Positions 15,951-24,612 of a stretch of 30,292 nt of DNA are shown piece after piece. The position numbers and the translations under genes were made by a program. The notes below the pieces were generated by a model. The model did no database searches and was not told the DNA's origin. It saw nothing but the letters and a program-made list of their open reading frames with translations. How positions within the stretch are numbered: position 1 is the first letter of the stretch; each line of letters starts with the position of its first letter. Origin of the DNA: Anaerolineaceae bacterium UBA6073 (GTDB lineage: Bacteria > Chloroflexota > Anaerolineae > Anaerolineales > Anaerolineaceae); the NCBI GenBank assembly GCA_002436085.1, contig DIXT01000003.1, forward strand, positions 1 to 30,292, written 5' to 3'.

Positions 15951-18263
15951 CGTCGTTGCGAGCCCCCGCTGCAGGAATGCCTTGGGCGTTTGAATCTGTA
16001 GAAGGGGGCGTGGTAATCTGCCTGCATTTCACTCGTAAAGCACAGAATTTATCACCATTCTTTCCTGAGAATTACTGCTTAGTTCCCAATTACTTGAAAG
16101 GCAAACCGCCACGACCCTTTGCCATCTAAAGCAAAAACCATAATACTGTGTTGTGGCAAAGGGTCTCGCAGTGACCGCAGAACTGGATACAGGTAGACCG
16201 CTTCTTTCCTCGTAGTGACTCAGAATTCGTCGTTGCGAGCCCCCGTTTTTGGAATTACGTGAAAGCCAGAACTACGGTAAGGGGGCGTGGCAATCTGCCT
16301 TTCTCTCTTCTCTGGCATTCGAATGTACGTTTCCCCGGTTATCAGGCTATCCCATTGTGTCCTATGCGTCAGCGGTCTCTCCAAAAATCTACGGGCAGAC
16401 TGCCGCGACCCTTTGCCTGAAGCGATTACCATTACAGCTCCTTTTTCTGAGGCAAAGGGTCTCGCAGTGACCGCAGAACTGGATACAGGTAGACCGCTTC
16501 TTTCCTCGTAGTGACTCAGAATTCGTCGTTGCGAGCCCCCGCTGCAGGAATTACGTGAAAGCCAGAACTACGGTAAGGGGGCGTGGCAATCTGCCTTTCT
16601 CTCTTCTCTGGCATTGGAATGTACGTTTCCCCGGTTATCAGGCTATCCCATTGTGTCCTATGCGTCAGCGGTCTCTCCAAAAATCTACGGGCAGACTTCC
16701 GCAACCCTTTGCCAACAAATAGGATTATGAGTCATCCATGCTTTGCGGCAAAGGGTCTCGCAGCGACGGTTTGGGATGTACGCATAGGGTGATGAGGGAA
16801 AACCGAAAAGAAGCTCCTTCGCTGACGCTCGCGATGACGATATGTTGGTCGTTGCGAGCCCCCGCTGCAGGAATGCCTTGATCGTTTGAATCTGTAGAAG
16901 GGGGCGTGGCAATCTGCCTTTCTCTCTTCTCTGGCATTGGAATGTACGTTTCCCCGGTTATCCGGCTATCCCATTGTGTCCTATGCGTCAGCGGTCTCTC
17001 CAAAAATCTACGGGCAGACTGCCGCGACCCTTTGCCAACAAATAGGATTATGAGTCATCCATGCTTTGCGGCAAAGGGTCTCGCAGTGACCGCAGAACTG
17101 GATACAGGTAGACCGCTGCACTGCTCTCTAGGTGACTCAGAATTCGTCGTTGCGAGCCCCCGCTGCTGGAATTACGTGAATGCGAGAATCACTTGAAGGG
17201 GGCGCGGCAACCTGCCTTTCTCTCTTCTCTAGCATTGGAATGTACGTTTCCCCGGTTATCACGCTATCCCATTGTGTCCGATGCGTCAGCGATCTCTCCA
17301 AAAATCTACGGGCAGACTGCCGCGACCCTTTGCCAACAAACGGGATTATGAGTCCTCCATGCTGGATGGCAAAGGGTTTCGCAGCGACGGTTTGGGATTT
17401 CGCTCGCGATGACGAAACATTCGTCGTTGCGAGCCCCCGCTGCAGGAATGCCTTGGGCGTTTGAATCTGTAGAAGGGGGCGTGGCAATCTGCCTGCATTT
17501 CACTCGTAAAGCACAGAATTTATCACCATTCTTTCCTGAGAATTACTGCTTAGTTCCCAATTACTTGAAAGGCAGACTGCCACGACCCTTTGCCTGAAGC
17601 GATTACCATTACAGCTCCTTTTTCTGAGGCAAAGGGTCTCGCAGTGACCGCAGAATTGGATACAGGTAGACCGCTTCTTTCCTCGTAGTGACTCAGAATT
17701 CGTCGTTGCGAGCCCCCGCTGCAGGAATGCCTTGGGCGTTTGAATCTGTAGAAGGGGGCGTGGCAATCTGCCTTTCTCTCTTCTCTAGCATTGGAATGTA
17801 CGTTTCCCCGGTTATCAGGCTATCCCATTGTGTCCTATGCGTCAGCGATCTCTCCAAAAATCTACGGGCAGACTGCCACGACCCTTTGCCATCTAAAGCA
17901 AAAACCATAATACCCTGTTGTGGCAAAGGGTCTCGCAGCGACGGTTTGGGATGTACGCATAGGGTGATGAGGGAAAACGAAAAGAAGCTCCTTCGCTGGC
18001 GCTCGCGATGACGAAATGTTCGTCGTTGCGAGCCCCCGCTGCAGGAATGCCTTGGGCGTTTGAATCTGTAGAAGGGGGCGTGGCAATCTGCCTTTCTCTC
18101 TTCTCTAGCATTGGAATGTACATTTCCCCGGTTATCAGGCTATCCCATTGTGTCCTATGCGCCAGCAGTCTCTCCAAAAATCTACGGGCAGACTGCCGCG
18201 ACCCTTTGCCATCTAAAGCAAAAACCATAATACCCTGTTGTGGCAAAGGGTCTCGCAGCGACG
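15951..18263 (+). repeat. Array of eight four-way-junction repeat units
   Basis: Eight complete units lie at 15951-16176, 16228-16472, 16524-16768, 16847-17091, 17145-17389, 17422-17649, 17701-17943 and 18021-18263. Each consists of outer arm CGTCGTTGCGAG, arm 1 CCCCC-36 nt-GGGGG, arm 2 CGTGGCAATCTGCC to GGCAGACTGCCACG (or CGCG) around 94 nt (77 nt in units 1 and 6), arm 3 ACCCTTTGCC to GGCAAAGGGT around 31 or 33 nt, and outer arm CTCGCAGCGACG (or CTCGCAGTGACC). The stems abut without spare bases, so unit lengths (226, 228, 243, 245) follow exactly from the loop lengths. Linkers are 32, 51-53 or 77-78 nt. No gene is supported inside; open frames here are repeat translation. Unit ends are not flanked by an obvious target duplication. 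Confidence 0.92.
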
Positions 18264-18420
18264 GTTTGGGATGTACGCATAGGGTGATGAGGGAAAACCG
18301 AAAAGAAGCTCCTTCGCTGACGACCCGGACCCTTGAAGGTATCAGGATGACGGGCGGGCTGGCAGGGGTATTGCTTCTTCGCTGGCGCTCCGTTGCAATG
18401 ACCAAGCAGCCAGCCCACCC
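18264..18420. repeat. Trailing repeat fragments after the second array
   Basis: The 77-nt type linker (starting GTTTGGGATGTACGC) follows the last unit, then sequence with CTTCGCTGGCGCTCCGTTGCAATGAC, which resembles the short dispersed inverted repeats (written here only to mark 18378-18403). It reaches almost to the stop codon of the flanking minus-strand gene. Confidence 0.5.
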
Positions 18421-18422
18421 TC

Positions 18423-18908
18423 CTACAGCCCCGGTATCAATTCCTTGGCCGCTTTCCCGGTGATGTGCTCAATCTGCAGCTCCAGCGCATGGAAGCGCTC
18501 CCAGGCGCGCGTAATTTCCGCTTCCCCTTCCTCAGCAAACGCTGGCGAATACTTCTCCACCAGCAGCCTCAGCGCGCGGCGCTTATCCGCATCGTCCGTC
18601 AGGATTCGCGCCCGGCCGAACACCACCACGCTGCGGTAATGCGTTGTGAATTCATCCGGCACCACCTCATCCTTGCCGATGACGCAGAAGGAGACTTTGT
18701 CATTGCGCGCGATGGCGTCCAGCTTGTACCCGGACTTCGCCACGTGGAAGAACAGCTTGCCCTCATCATACGCATAGCTCAGCGGAACGGCATACGGGTA
18801 GCCCTCATCCCCCGCAACTGCCAGCACGCCCGAACTGCCGTCCTTCAAAATATCAAGCGCCTCAGCGTCCGAAAGCTGCTGCGCTGCTCTCCGCATTGGT
18901 CTGAACAT
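18423..18908 (-). CDS. Pyridoxamine 5'-phosphate oxidase-like FMN-binding protein
   Basis: The 161-residue protein belongs to the small FMN split-barrel family (NimA/pyridoxamine-oxidase-like). Landmarks are MRRAAQQLSDAEALDIL at the N-terminus, GYPYAVPLSYAY (about 36-47), LFFHVAKSGYKLDAI with the family's conserved His (about 52-66), VSFCVIG and YRSVVVFGRARIL. Members of this branch are flavin- or F420-linked reductases or unknown proteins that sometimes confer nitroimidazole resistance; the substrate is not visible here. GGAG lies 5 nt before the ATG. It stands alone, with its 3' end against the repeat array. Confidence 0.87.
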   Translation of the reverse strand: MFRPMRRAAQQLSDAEALDILKDGSSGVLAVAGDEGYPYAVPLSYAYDEGKLFFHVAKSGYKLDAIARNDKVSFCVIGKDEVVPDEFTTHYRSVVVFGRARILTDDADKRRALRLLVEKYSPAFAEEGEAEITRAWERFHALELQIEHITGKAAKELIPGL

Positions 18909-19122
18909 TCCTGCTCCATTTCCGGCGACTACAACACACAGTTTCGCACGCCGCTCAAAGCCCTATTTTACTCCGCTTGCGGGCAGTCTGGCGGGGCTGA
19001 TGAGGCCATCTTTTTGAACTCAGAGGTCCAGCCATCACACTCCCCTACTCCAATAATCCATCCGCCCCACTGTGGGTTTGCAGTATACTTTCCCAATAAG
19101 CTAATCATAAGGGAGCTGCGCT

Positions 19123-21615
19123 ATGGATTTAAACGGTTCAGAATTCTTTTTCGGGCGCCAGTATGACCTCGTCGCCAAACAGGCGCTGGCGGACAAGCTG
19201 ATTTTTTATGACCCCACCGACCTGACCACCCACGCGGTCATCACCGGTATGACCGGCTCCGGCAAGACCGGTATGGGCATCATCCTCCTGGAAGAAGCCG
19301 CCCTGCAGGGCATTCCGGCTATCCTGATCGACCCCAAAGGCGACCTGACCAACCACCTGCTGCATTTCCCGGATTTGCTGCCCTCCGACTTTGCCCCCTG
19401 GATAGATACCGACGCCGCTAAGCGCGAAGGCAAAACGGTCCAGCAGGCCGCGGAAGAAGCCTCGGCTTCCTGGTCCAAGGGGCTCACGGATTGGGGCATC
19501 GACAAAGCCCGCATCGAAAAGCTGGCGAAAGCTGTCGATTACGCCATCTACACCCCCGGCTCGGATTCAGCCATACCGGTCAGCATTCTTTCCTCCCTAA
19601 AATGCCCTGATATCAGCTGGAATGAAAACAAAGAAATGCTGCGCGAGAACATCGCCAGCACGGTCACCGCGCTGCTGGAGCTGGTCGGCTTCAAGAATAT
19701 CGACCCCGTGCGCTCGCGCGAACACATCCTGCTCGCGAACATTTTCGAAAATTCCTGGAGCGCCGGCAAAGACCTGGACCTGGAAAGCCTGATCCTGCAG
19801 ACCCAAAACCCCCCGTTCGAAAAGCTCGGCGTGTTCCCGGTATCCAAGTTCTACCCGGAGAACGACCGCTTCGAGCTGGCAATGCTGCTGAACAACTTCC
19901 TGGCCGCGCCGGCTTTTGAAAGCTGGCTGCAGGGTCAGCCGCTGGACATCGGTTCCTTCCTCTATTCGCCGGACGGCAAACCCCGCCACAGCATCTTCTA
20001 CCTGGCGCATCTGGCGGATGAAGAGCGCATGTTCTTTATCACCCTGCTCTACTCGGCGATTGAAACCTGGATGCGCACCCAATCCGGTACGACCAACCTG
20101 CGCGCCCTGGTGTACTTTGACGAAATCGTGGGCTACCTGCCCCCGATTGCCTCGCCGCCCAGCAAGCCTATCATCCTGCGCATGCTCAAACAGGCACGCG
20201 CCTTTGGCGTGGGTCTTGTGCTGGCAACCCAAAACCCCATCGACCTGGACTACAAAGCGCTCTCCAACACCGGCACCTGGATCATTGGCAAGCTGCAGAC
20301 CGACCAGGATAAGCAGCGCCTGCTGGACGGACTGGACAGCGTGGCCGGCGGTCTGGACCGCGCTTACTTTGACAAAACTATCTCCGCGCTGGGCAAGCGC
20401 GTGTTCGTATTGCACAATGTGCATGCCAAGGCGCCGGTGGTGTTCACCACGCGCTGGGCCATGAACTACCTGCCCGGGCCAATCACCCGCAACAAGCTGG
20501 ACGGCCTGAACCGGATGGTCGGCGCGGAAGCGGTGCTTGCCTCTGCCGCCGCAGCCGGAACTGCCAGCGCTTCAGCCGGCGTCTCCGCCGCGGAAGTGAA
20601 AGGCGGAGCCAGGGCGGACCAGCCGGGCCGGAGCGTGGAGCCCCGCCTGTCCTCCAAGGTGGGAGTGCACTACCTGCCCTTAAACCGCAACCTCTCCGAA
20701 GCCCTGCGCGAAGCCAGCACCCAGCTTGGCGGAACGGCTTCCAACCCGCTCTACCACTACCAACCGGTTCTGATCGGGCAAGCAACGGTCTACTTCGCGA
20801 ACCGCACCTATAACCTGGACACCCAGACCAAAATCTGCGTGCAAATCCCCAAATTGGAAGGGCGCGGCCTGGTGCGCTGGGAGGATTACCTGAGCGAGCC
20901 GGTCGACAGCTCCGCGTTGGACAGCGCCCCGCTCCCGAACGCCAGCTTCGGGGAATTGGTTTACCCGTTGGATGACGAGCAAAACTTCAGCGTGCTTTCC
21001 AAGGACTTCGTCGAGTGGGTCTACCGCTCGCAAACCCTCAAGCTTTTCAGTAACGACACCCTCAAACTGGTCTCGCAGCCCGGTGAAAGCAGGGAAGCGT
21101 TTGAAGCGCGCTGCAGCTCCGCGAGCAGCGGCAGCAGTTCCGACGGGGTCGAAAAGATTCGCGAGAAGTACGCCAAACTGAAGAAGACCATCGAAGACAA
21201 GAAACTGCGCGAAGAGCTGGAACTGGACAAAGACCAGACCGTTCTAAAGCAGCGCCGCGGCGATGAGGCTATCAAAGGCCTGGAAAACGTCGCCAAGCTC
21301 TTTACCGGGCGCAGAAGCAACCTGAGCTCGTCCATGAGCAAACGGCGCATGACTGCCACCGCCAAAGCCAATGTGGCAGAGTCCGAGGAGATGATCCGCA
21401 AATACGAAGCCGAACTGGCGGACCTAGATAAAAAGATGGAGCAGGAAATTCAGGATTTCCAGGCAAAAGGCACGCAGTCCGCGGGCACAATCCGCGAAGT
21501 GACCGTCGCCCCGCTCAAGAAAGATATCGTGGTCGAACTCTTCGGCCTGGCCTGGAAGCCGTCCTACGCATTCAAAAAAGGGAATGAATGGTTGTTAATC
21601 TCCGGGAATAAGTAA
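19123..21615 (+). CDS. HerA/FtsK-like ATPase (DUF87-type), large
   Basis: The 830-residue protein is a P-loop ATPase of the HerA/FtsK/VirB4 class. Walker A GMTGSGKT is at 42-49, followed by AILIDPKGDL (66-75), Walker B LVYFDE (329-334) and the sensor segment GLVLATQNP (364-372). A second half begins after an Ala-rich linker (about 470-500): a domain of unknown role (about 510-660), then a charged coiled coil (about 675-775) and a C-terminal segment (about 790-830). Such ATPases pump DNA or remodel complexes as ring hexamers; the partner here is not visible and no NurA nuclease gene is nearby. GGGAG lies about 8 nt before the ATG. An intrinsic terminator follows. Confidence 0.87.
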   Translation: MDLNGSEFFFGRQYDLVAKQALADKLIFYDPTDLTTHAVITGMTGSGKTGMGIILLEEAALQGIPAILIDPKGDLTNHLLHFPDLLPSDFAPWIDTDAAKREGKTVQQAAEEASASWSKGLTDWGIDKARIEKLAKAVDYAIYTPGSDSAIPVSILSSLKCPDISWNENKEMLRENIASTVTALLELVGFKNIDPVRSREHILLANIFENSWSAGKDLDLESLILQTQNPPFEKLGVFPVSKFYPENDRFELAMLLNNFLAAPAFESWLQGQPLDIGSFLYSPDGKPRHSIFYLAHLADEERMFFITLLYSAIETWMRTQSGTTNLRALVYFDEIVGYLPPIASPPSKPIILRMLKQARAFGVGLVLATQNPIDLDYKALSNTGTWIIGKLQTDQDKQRLLDGLDSVAGGLDRAYFDKTISALGKRVFVLHNVHAKAPVVFTTRWAMNYLPGPITRNKLDGLNRMVGAEAVLASAAAAGTASASAGVSAAEVKGGARADQPGRSVEPRLSSKVGVHYLPLNRNLSEALREASTQLGGTASNPLYHYQPVLIGQATVYFANRTYNLDTQTKICVQIPKLEGRGLVRWEDYLSEPVDSSALDSAPLPNASFGELVYPLDDEQNFSVLSKDFVEWVYRSQTLKLFSNDTLKLVSQPGESREAFEARCSSASSGSSSDGVEKIREKYAKLKKTIEDKKLREELELDKDQTVLKQRRGDEAIKGLENVAKLFTGRRSNLSSSMSKRRMTATAKANVAESEEMIRKYEAELADLDKKMEQEIQDFQAKGTQSAGTIREVTVAPLKKDIVVELFGLAWKPSYAFKKGNEWLLISGNK

Positions 21616-21630
21616 GCATTGAAAGCAACG

Positions 21631-21667
21631 AAAACGGGCTGTCCTTTTTGAGACAGCCCGTTTTTTT
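21631..21667 (+). terminator. Intrinsic terminator after the HerA-like gene
   Basis: AAAACGGGCTGTC and GACAGCCCGTTTT form a perfect stem around an 8-11 nt T-rich loop and end in a T run, 15 nt after the stop codon. The A run on the other side may let it also stop transcripts of the convergent gene. Confidence 0.93.
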
Positions 21668-21788
21668 ATGGCAAATCCCCAGCCAGAAGGGCTCGTCCTG
21701 TTCGTGCAGGGAAATTGCCTTCTGTGCCCCCACCCAGGGCTCAAAATTTTGCGCTTTAGCGCTCGAAAGACAGCAATGTAAAAATCTC

Positions 21789-22769
21789 TTACTGAGCAGG
21801 CTCAGCTGAAGTAACAGAACCGTACTTATTGACTTCCAACGTCCAGGCGCTGCCCGGCTGCGCCAGCATATACAGATCGGCGTTCGTGGTGGAGTATGTG
21901 TACTTATCCCCGCCGGAGCTGAAGTAAATCGTGTAGCGTTCATCCTGTGTGCCAATGCGCTGCGTCTCGCTCAGCGCGGTGGACGGCCAGTAGGGGTTCA
22001 GGTCCTGCCCGGAAACAACCAGGGTGTCGACGGGCACCCAGGCAAGGCTGGTATAGGTGCAATAGTTTTCGTAGACCTGATAGACGCAGTCCTGCACCAC
22101 CTGCCCGATGCCGGTGCCCGTGTCAATCGTGTAAGGTTCACCGCAAACTTCTGTGGCACTCGCCCGCGGCGTGTCGGAATCGTAGCGGTACCGCATGCTG
22201 CAGCTTTCAATCTGCGCGTCGGCCGGAACAGCGTTTTCCCAATCCTGTTCGCTCACCTGCTGATAAGCCAAAACTTGCAGGCTGCGCTGCCAGCTTCCGC
22301 CGCTGACTACCGCACTGATCTGGTCCGTGCGGGTCAGGTTGCTGATGAACATGAACATCAGCCCGCACAGCAAAGCCACGCCGAGCAACAGCAGGATCAG
22401 CGCGACGGGCGAGAGCTTGCGGGGCGGAGCGCTGGTCTGGGAGGCTGTGGGCTTTTCAAGGATGCCGCCGCTCTCGCGCACTTTAGCGCCAATCGTGATA
22501 TCGCTGCCGCATTGCACGCAGCGCTGTGCTTCCGCCAGGTTGCGCGTGCCGCAGTAGGGGCAGTGCTTGTCAGGCCCGCTTTGCGCCATGCGGATCAGGG
22601 CTTCGTCCTTGATGAAGTCAAAAGTTTCGGGGTCCACCTTAATGAATTGCACATCCGGGGGTTGGGGAGCGCCGCAGCTGGTACAGGATTTTATCGCGCC
22701 GGGGTTTTGCGTCCCGCAGTGATCGCAGGTCCATACCAACTGGATGTAACCGAGAATCTTTTTTGCCAT
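21789..22769 (-). CDS. Double zinc-ribbon membrane-anchored protein, unknown function
   Basis: The 326-residue protein has two four-cysteine zinc ribbons at the N-terminus (C15-x2-C18, C29-x2-C32; C70-x2-C73, C84-x2-C87). The first has the WTCDHCGTQNP form seen in RanBP2-type fingers. A Pro/Ser linker leads to one transmembrane helix (about 120-143), and the remaining 180 residues should be outside the cell. That part has several Cys and many aromatic residues and is not recognised. GGAG lies about 6 nt before the ATG, in a leader (CCTGCTCCATTTC on the plus strand) shared with the FMN-protein gene at 18908. It is convergent with the HerA-like gene. Confidence 0.8.
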   Translation of the reverse strand: MAKKILGYIQLVWTCDHCGTQNPGAIKSCTSCGAPQPPDVQFIKVDPETFDFIKDEALIRMAQSGPDKHCPYCGTRNLAEAQRCVQCGSDITIGAKVRESGGILEKPTASQTSAPPRKLSPVALILLLLGVALLCGLMFMFISNLTRTDQISAVVSGGSWQRSLQVLAYQQVSEQDWENAVPADAQIESCSMRYRYDSDTPRASATEVCGEPYTIDTGTGIGQVVQDCVYQVYENYCTYTSLAWVPVDTLVVSGQDLNPYWPSTALSETQRIGTQDERYTIYFSSGGDKYTYSTTNADLYMLAQPGSAWTLEVNKYGSVTSAEPAQ

Positions 22770-22812
22770 GCCTGCTCCATTTCTGGTTCTGGGTGCTTGC
22801 GTGCTTTACACT

Positions 22813-22821
22813 ATTATATCA
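22813..22821 (-). promoter_or_regulatory. Extended -10 promoter of the zinc-ribbon gene
   Basis: On the minus strand TGATATAAT gives a TGn extension and a perfect TATAAT, about 45 nt upstream of the start codon. No clear -35. Confidence 0.6.
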
Positions 22822-22879
22822 AGCTGTGCAGGCTGTGCTTGGTTGATGTAAGGTGAGGGGTAGGAATTGAGAACATTTG

Positions 22880-23647
22880 CCTCCTTGAATGATTAGTCGC
22901 TGCGAGCCTCCTGATTCGTCATTACGAGCCCCCCCGCTGTTGAAATTGTACAAGACCAGGAACCACAGCGGTAGGTTGGGTGCAACGACGCAGGAGCAAA
23001 ACCCAACGATAATACACTGACCAAGCTATCTGTTTGCCAATGGGGAGACGAAGTACCCTCCGGGTGTCGCTTCGTCACCCGCAAAGACGACCGATTCGTC
23101 GTTGCGAACCCCCGCTGTTGAAATTGGACGAGACCAGGAACCACAGCGGTAGGTTGGGTGCAGCGACGCAGGAGCAAAACCCAACGATAATACACTGACC
23201 AAGCTATCTGTCTGCCAATGAGGAGACGCTGTACCCTCCGGGTGTCGCTTCTTCACCCGCAGAGACGACCGATTCGTCATTGCGAGCCCCCGTTGCAGAA
23301 TTTACGCGGGTGCTGAAATTACGGAAAGGGGGCGTGGCAATCTGCCTGTCTGCCAATGGGGAGACAAAGTACCCTCCGGGTGTCGCTTCTTCACCCGCAA
23401 AGACGACCGATTCGTCATTAGCCCCCGTTGCAGATCCATCACGGAAGCTGGAAACACAGGAAGGGGGCGCGGGAATCTGCCTTTTTTAGAGCTCTCACAC
23501 TTGAGGGTTCAGCTTTATCGCAAATACATTTTACAACCTATGTGTCTAAGGTTCCCGAATGATTTAAGGGCAGACTGCCACGACCCTTTGCCATATAGTG
23601 GTCTCATATTGTTCAATAGTATGTAGGCAAAGGGTCTCGCAGCGACA
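22880..23647 (+). repeat. Third repeat cluster: hybrid repeats and one diverged junction unit
   Basis: Segments starting with GATTCGTC recur at 22913, 23093, 23271 and 23409. The first two (180 and 178 bp) begin as arm 1 of the large unit, but the 3' half is replaced by a GTAGGTTGGG/CCCAAC palindrome (about 22972-23032 and 23151-23211), followed by the 34-nt CCC-TC-CGGG module (23038-23071, 23217-23249). The third keeps a normal arm 1 (36-nt loop) plus the module (23354-23387). The fourth (23413-23647) is a complete unit with all three arms, loops of 36, 87 and 33 nt, and a 3-base deletion in the outer arm. No gene is supported. Confidence 0.85.
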
Positions 23648-23727
23648 GAGTTTGCTTCGATTACGCAGTACACTGCGTGTGTCCATTTCATAGCTTCTAA
23701 TCATAATTAGGACATTTCTATTTAGTC

Positions 23728-23756
23728 TTGACAGTTTTGTTGTAATCAGACATAAT
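23728..23756 (+). promoter_or_regulatory. Near-consensus sigma70 promoter
   Basis: A perfect TTGACA (23728-23733), 17-nt spacer and CATAAT (23751-23756), about 100 nt upstream of the membrane-protein start. This is the closest match to consensus in the window. Confidence 0.8.
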
Positions 23757-23858
23757 CGTAGTATATTGCTAGTCGGTATAATTAATTAGTTAGCCCGCTT
23801 ACGCAATGCCCTAAATACTGTGGAAAGTGAGCTCAGCATTCAATCATAGGAGGATAAA

Positions 23859-24458
23859 ATGTCTGAGGCCAGAAAGTGTGACCAAGTATGTGAAATTTGC
23901 GGTACTAAGCTGACCATATGGAATCGATCAAAAGGAAAGCAGAAATGCGCTAAATGCGCAAGGGGCATACAGGAACAACAAGAATACTACGAGTTCTTTC
24001 GATTGTATGGGATGGATGAAAATAGTATTGTCCGCTACTCGCTCGTGGCATCGCTTCGAAGCAGCTTCGGTGCTGCTCTGATTTGGCTATTGGGCTCCAT
24101 TGCAGGTGCGTACGTTGCTGGCTTCTTTGGAGCAATACTAGGAATGATGTTGGCAGGATGGATAACCCGTAAAATGATATATGATAGGTTGTATCATCCT
24201 ATTGATCGCAAGCGGTATGTTGCCTTCTTTATGACATTTTATATTGTTTTCTGGATCGCTTTTTTTATTGTTTGGTCTTGGCTTTTGGTGACAGCTGTTG
24301 GAACTGATGTCAGACCGCCATTAATTTTTATTTGGCTGATTGCCTGTATTCCTGCTGTGATTTCTGGGATAATCAGATTTGTTACTACTGATAAGAAATA
24401 CAAGTCGGATATGCTAAGATATTTCCGAGAGTGGCAGCAATTGAGAAAGAACATCTAA
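23859..24458 (+). CDS. Zinc-ribbon multi-pass membrane protein, unknown function
   Basis: The 199-residue protein has an N-terminal four-cysteine zinc ribbon (C11-x2-C14 and C30-x2-C33), then about four hydrophobic helices (roughly 70-86, 88-103, 121-147 and 153-174) and a basic cytoplasmic end. I do not recognise the family. AGGAGG lies 7 nt before the ATG and a near-consensus promoter is upstream, so it is likely well expressed. The gene is visibly more AT-rich than its neighbours and sits between a repeat cluster and a stretch of broken genes, which suggests acquisition from elsewhere. Confidence 0.75.
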   Translation: MSEARKCDQVCEICGTKLTIWNRSKGKQKCAKCARGIQEQQEYYEFFRLYGMDENSIVRYSLVASLRSSFGAALIWLLGSIAGAYVAGFFGAILGMMLAGWITRKMIYDRLYHPIDRKRYVAFFMTFYIVFWIAFFIVWSWLLVTAVGTDVRPPLIFIWLIACIPAVISGIIRFVTTDKKYKSDMLRYFREWQQLRKNI

Positions 24459-24478
24459 ACCCTAACAGGAGGTAATCT

Positions 24479-24600
24479 AGGTCTACCGAAACGATCAAAC
24501 GGGGCTTTTAGCTGAGTGCCTGGCTTATTCTTGTGGCGACTGTAAACGTTATCGCTATGTTCATTTCGTGCAATGCGATGACAGCACCGGTTCACTACTC
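24479..24600 (+). pseudogene. Remnant of a small membrane protein (N-terminus)
   Basis: A good ribosome site (AGGAGG at 24468-24473) is followed by a frame that would read (start)STETIKRGF, an amber stop at 24509-24511, then LSAWLILVATVNVIAMFIS, a clear transmembrane helix. The expected start codon is AGG at 24479-24481. The frame loses its character near 24600, where the integrase remnant begins. The likely history is a membrane-protein gene broken by point changes and then truncated. It directly follows the zinc-ribbon membrane gene and may have been its operon partner. Confidence 0.5.
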
Positions 24601-24612
24601 TCGCGGAATAGA

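Noticed and set aside
15951..18263. CRISPR array
   Set aside because: Repeats are 226-245 bp composite units with internal stems and conserved linkers, not 25-40 bp repeats with unique spacers, and no cas gene is present.
15951..18263. Integron cassette array with attC sites, prompted by the integrase remnant near 24.7 kb
   Set aside because: Units carry no cassette genes and lack the attC core-site pattern at their ends; the integrase fragment is 6 kb away and dead.
15951..18263. Diversity-generating retroelement or retron, because of variable loops
   Set aside because: No reverse transcriptase is encoded in the window and there is no template/variable repeat pair next to a protein gene.
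17893..18463. Long open frames on both strands within the repeat array (up to about 170 codons)
   Set aside because: They run through several repeat units and linkers, have no ribosome sites or domains, and repeat the same peptide for each unit.
22275..22856. Plus-strand frame of 193 codons over the zinc-ribbon gene
   Set aside because: It is opposite a gene with two clear zinc ribbons and a transmembrane helix and has no ribosome site.
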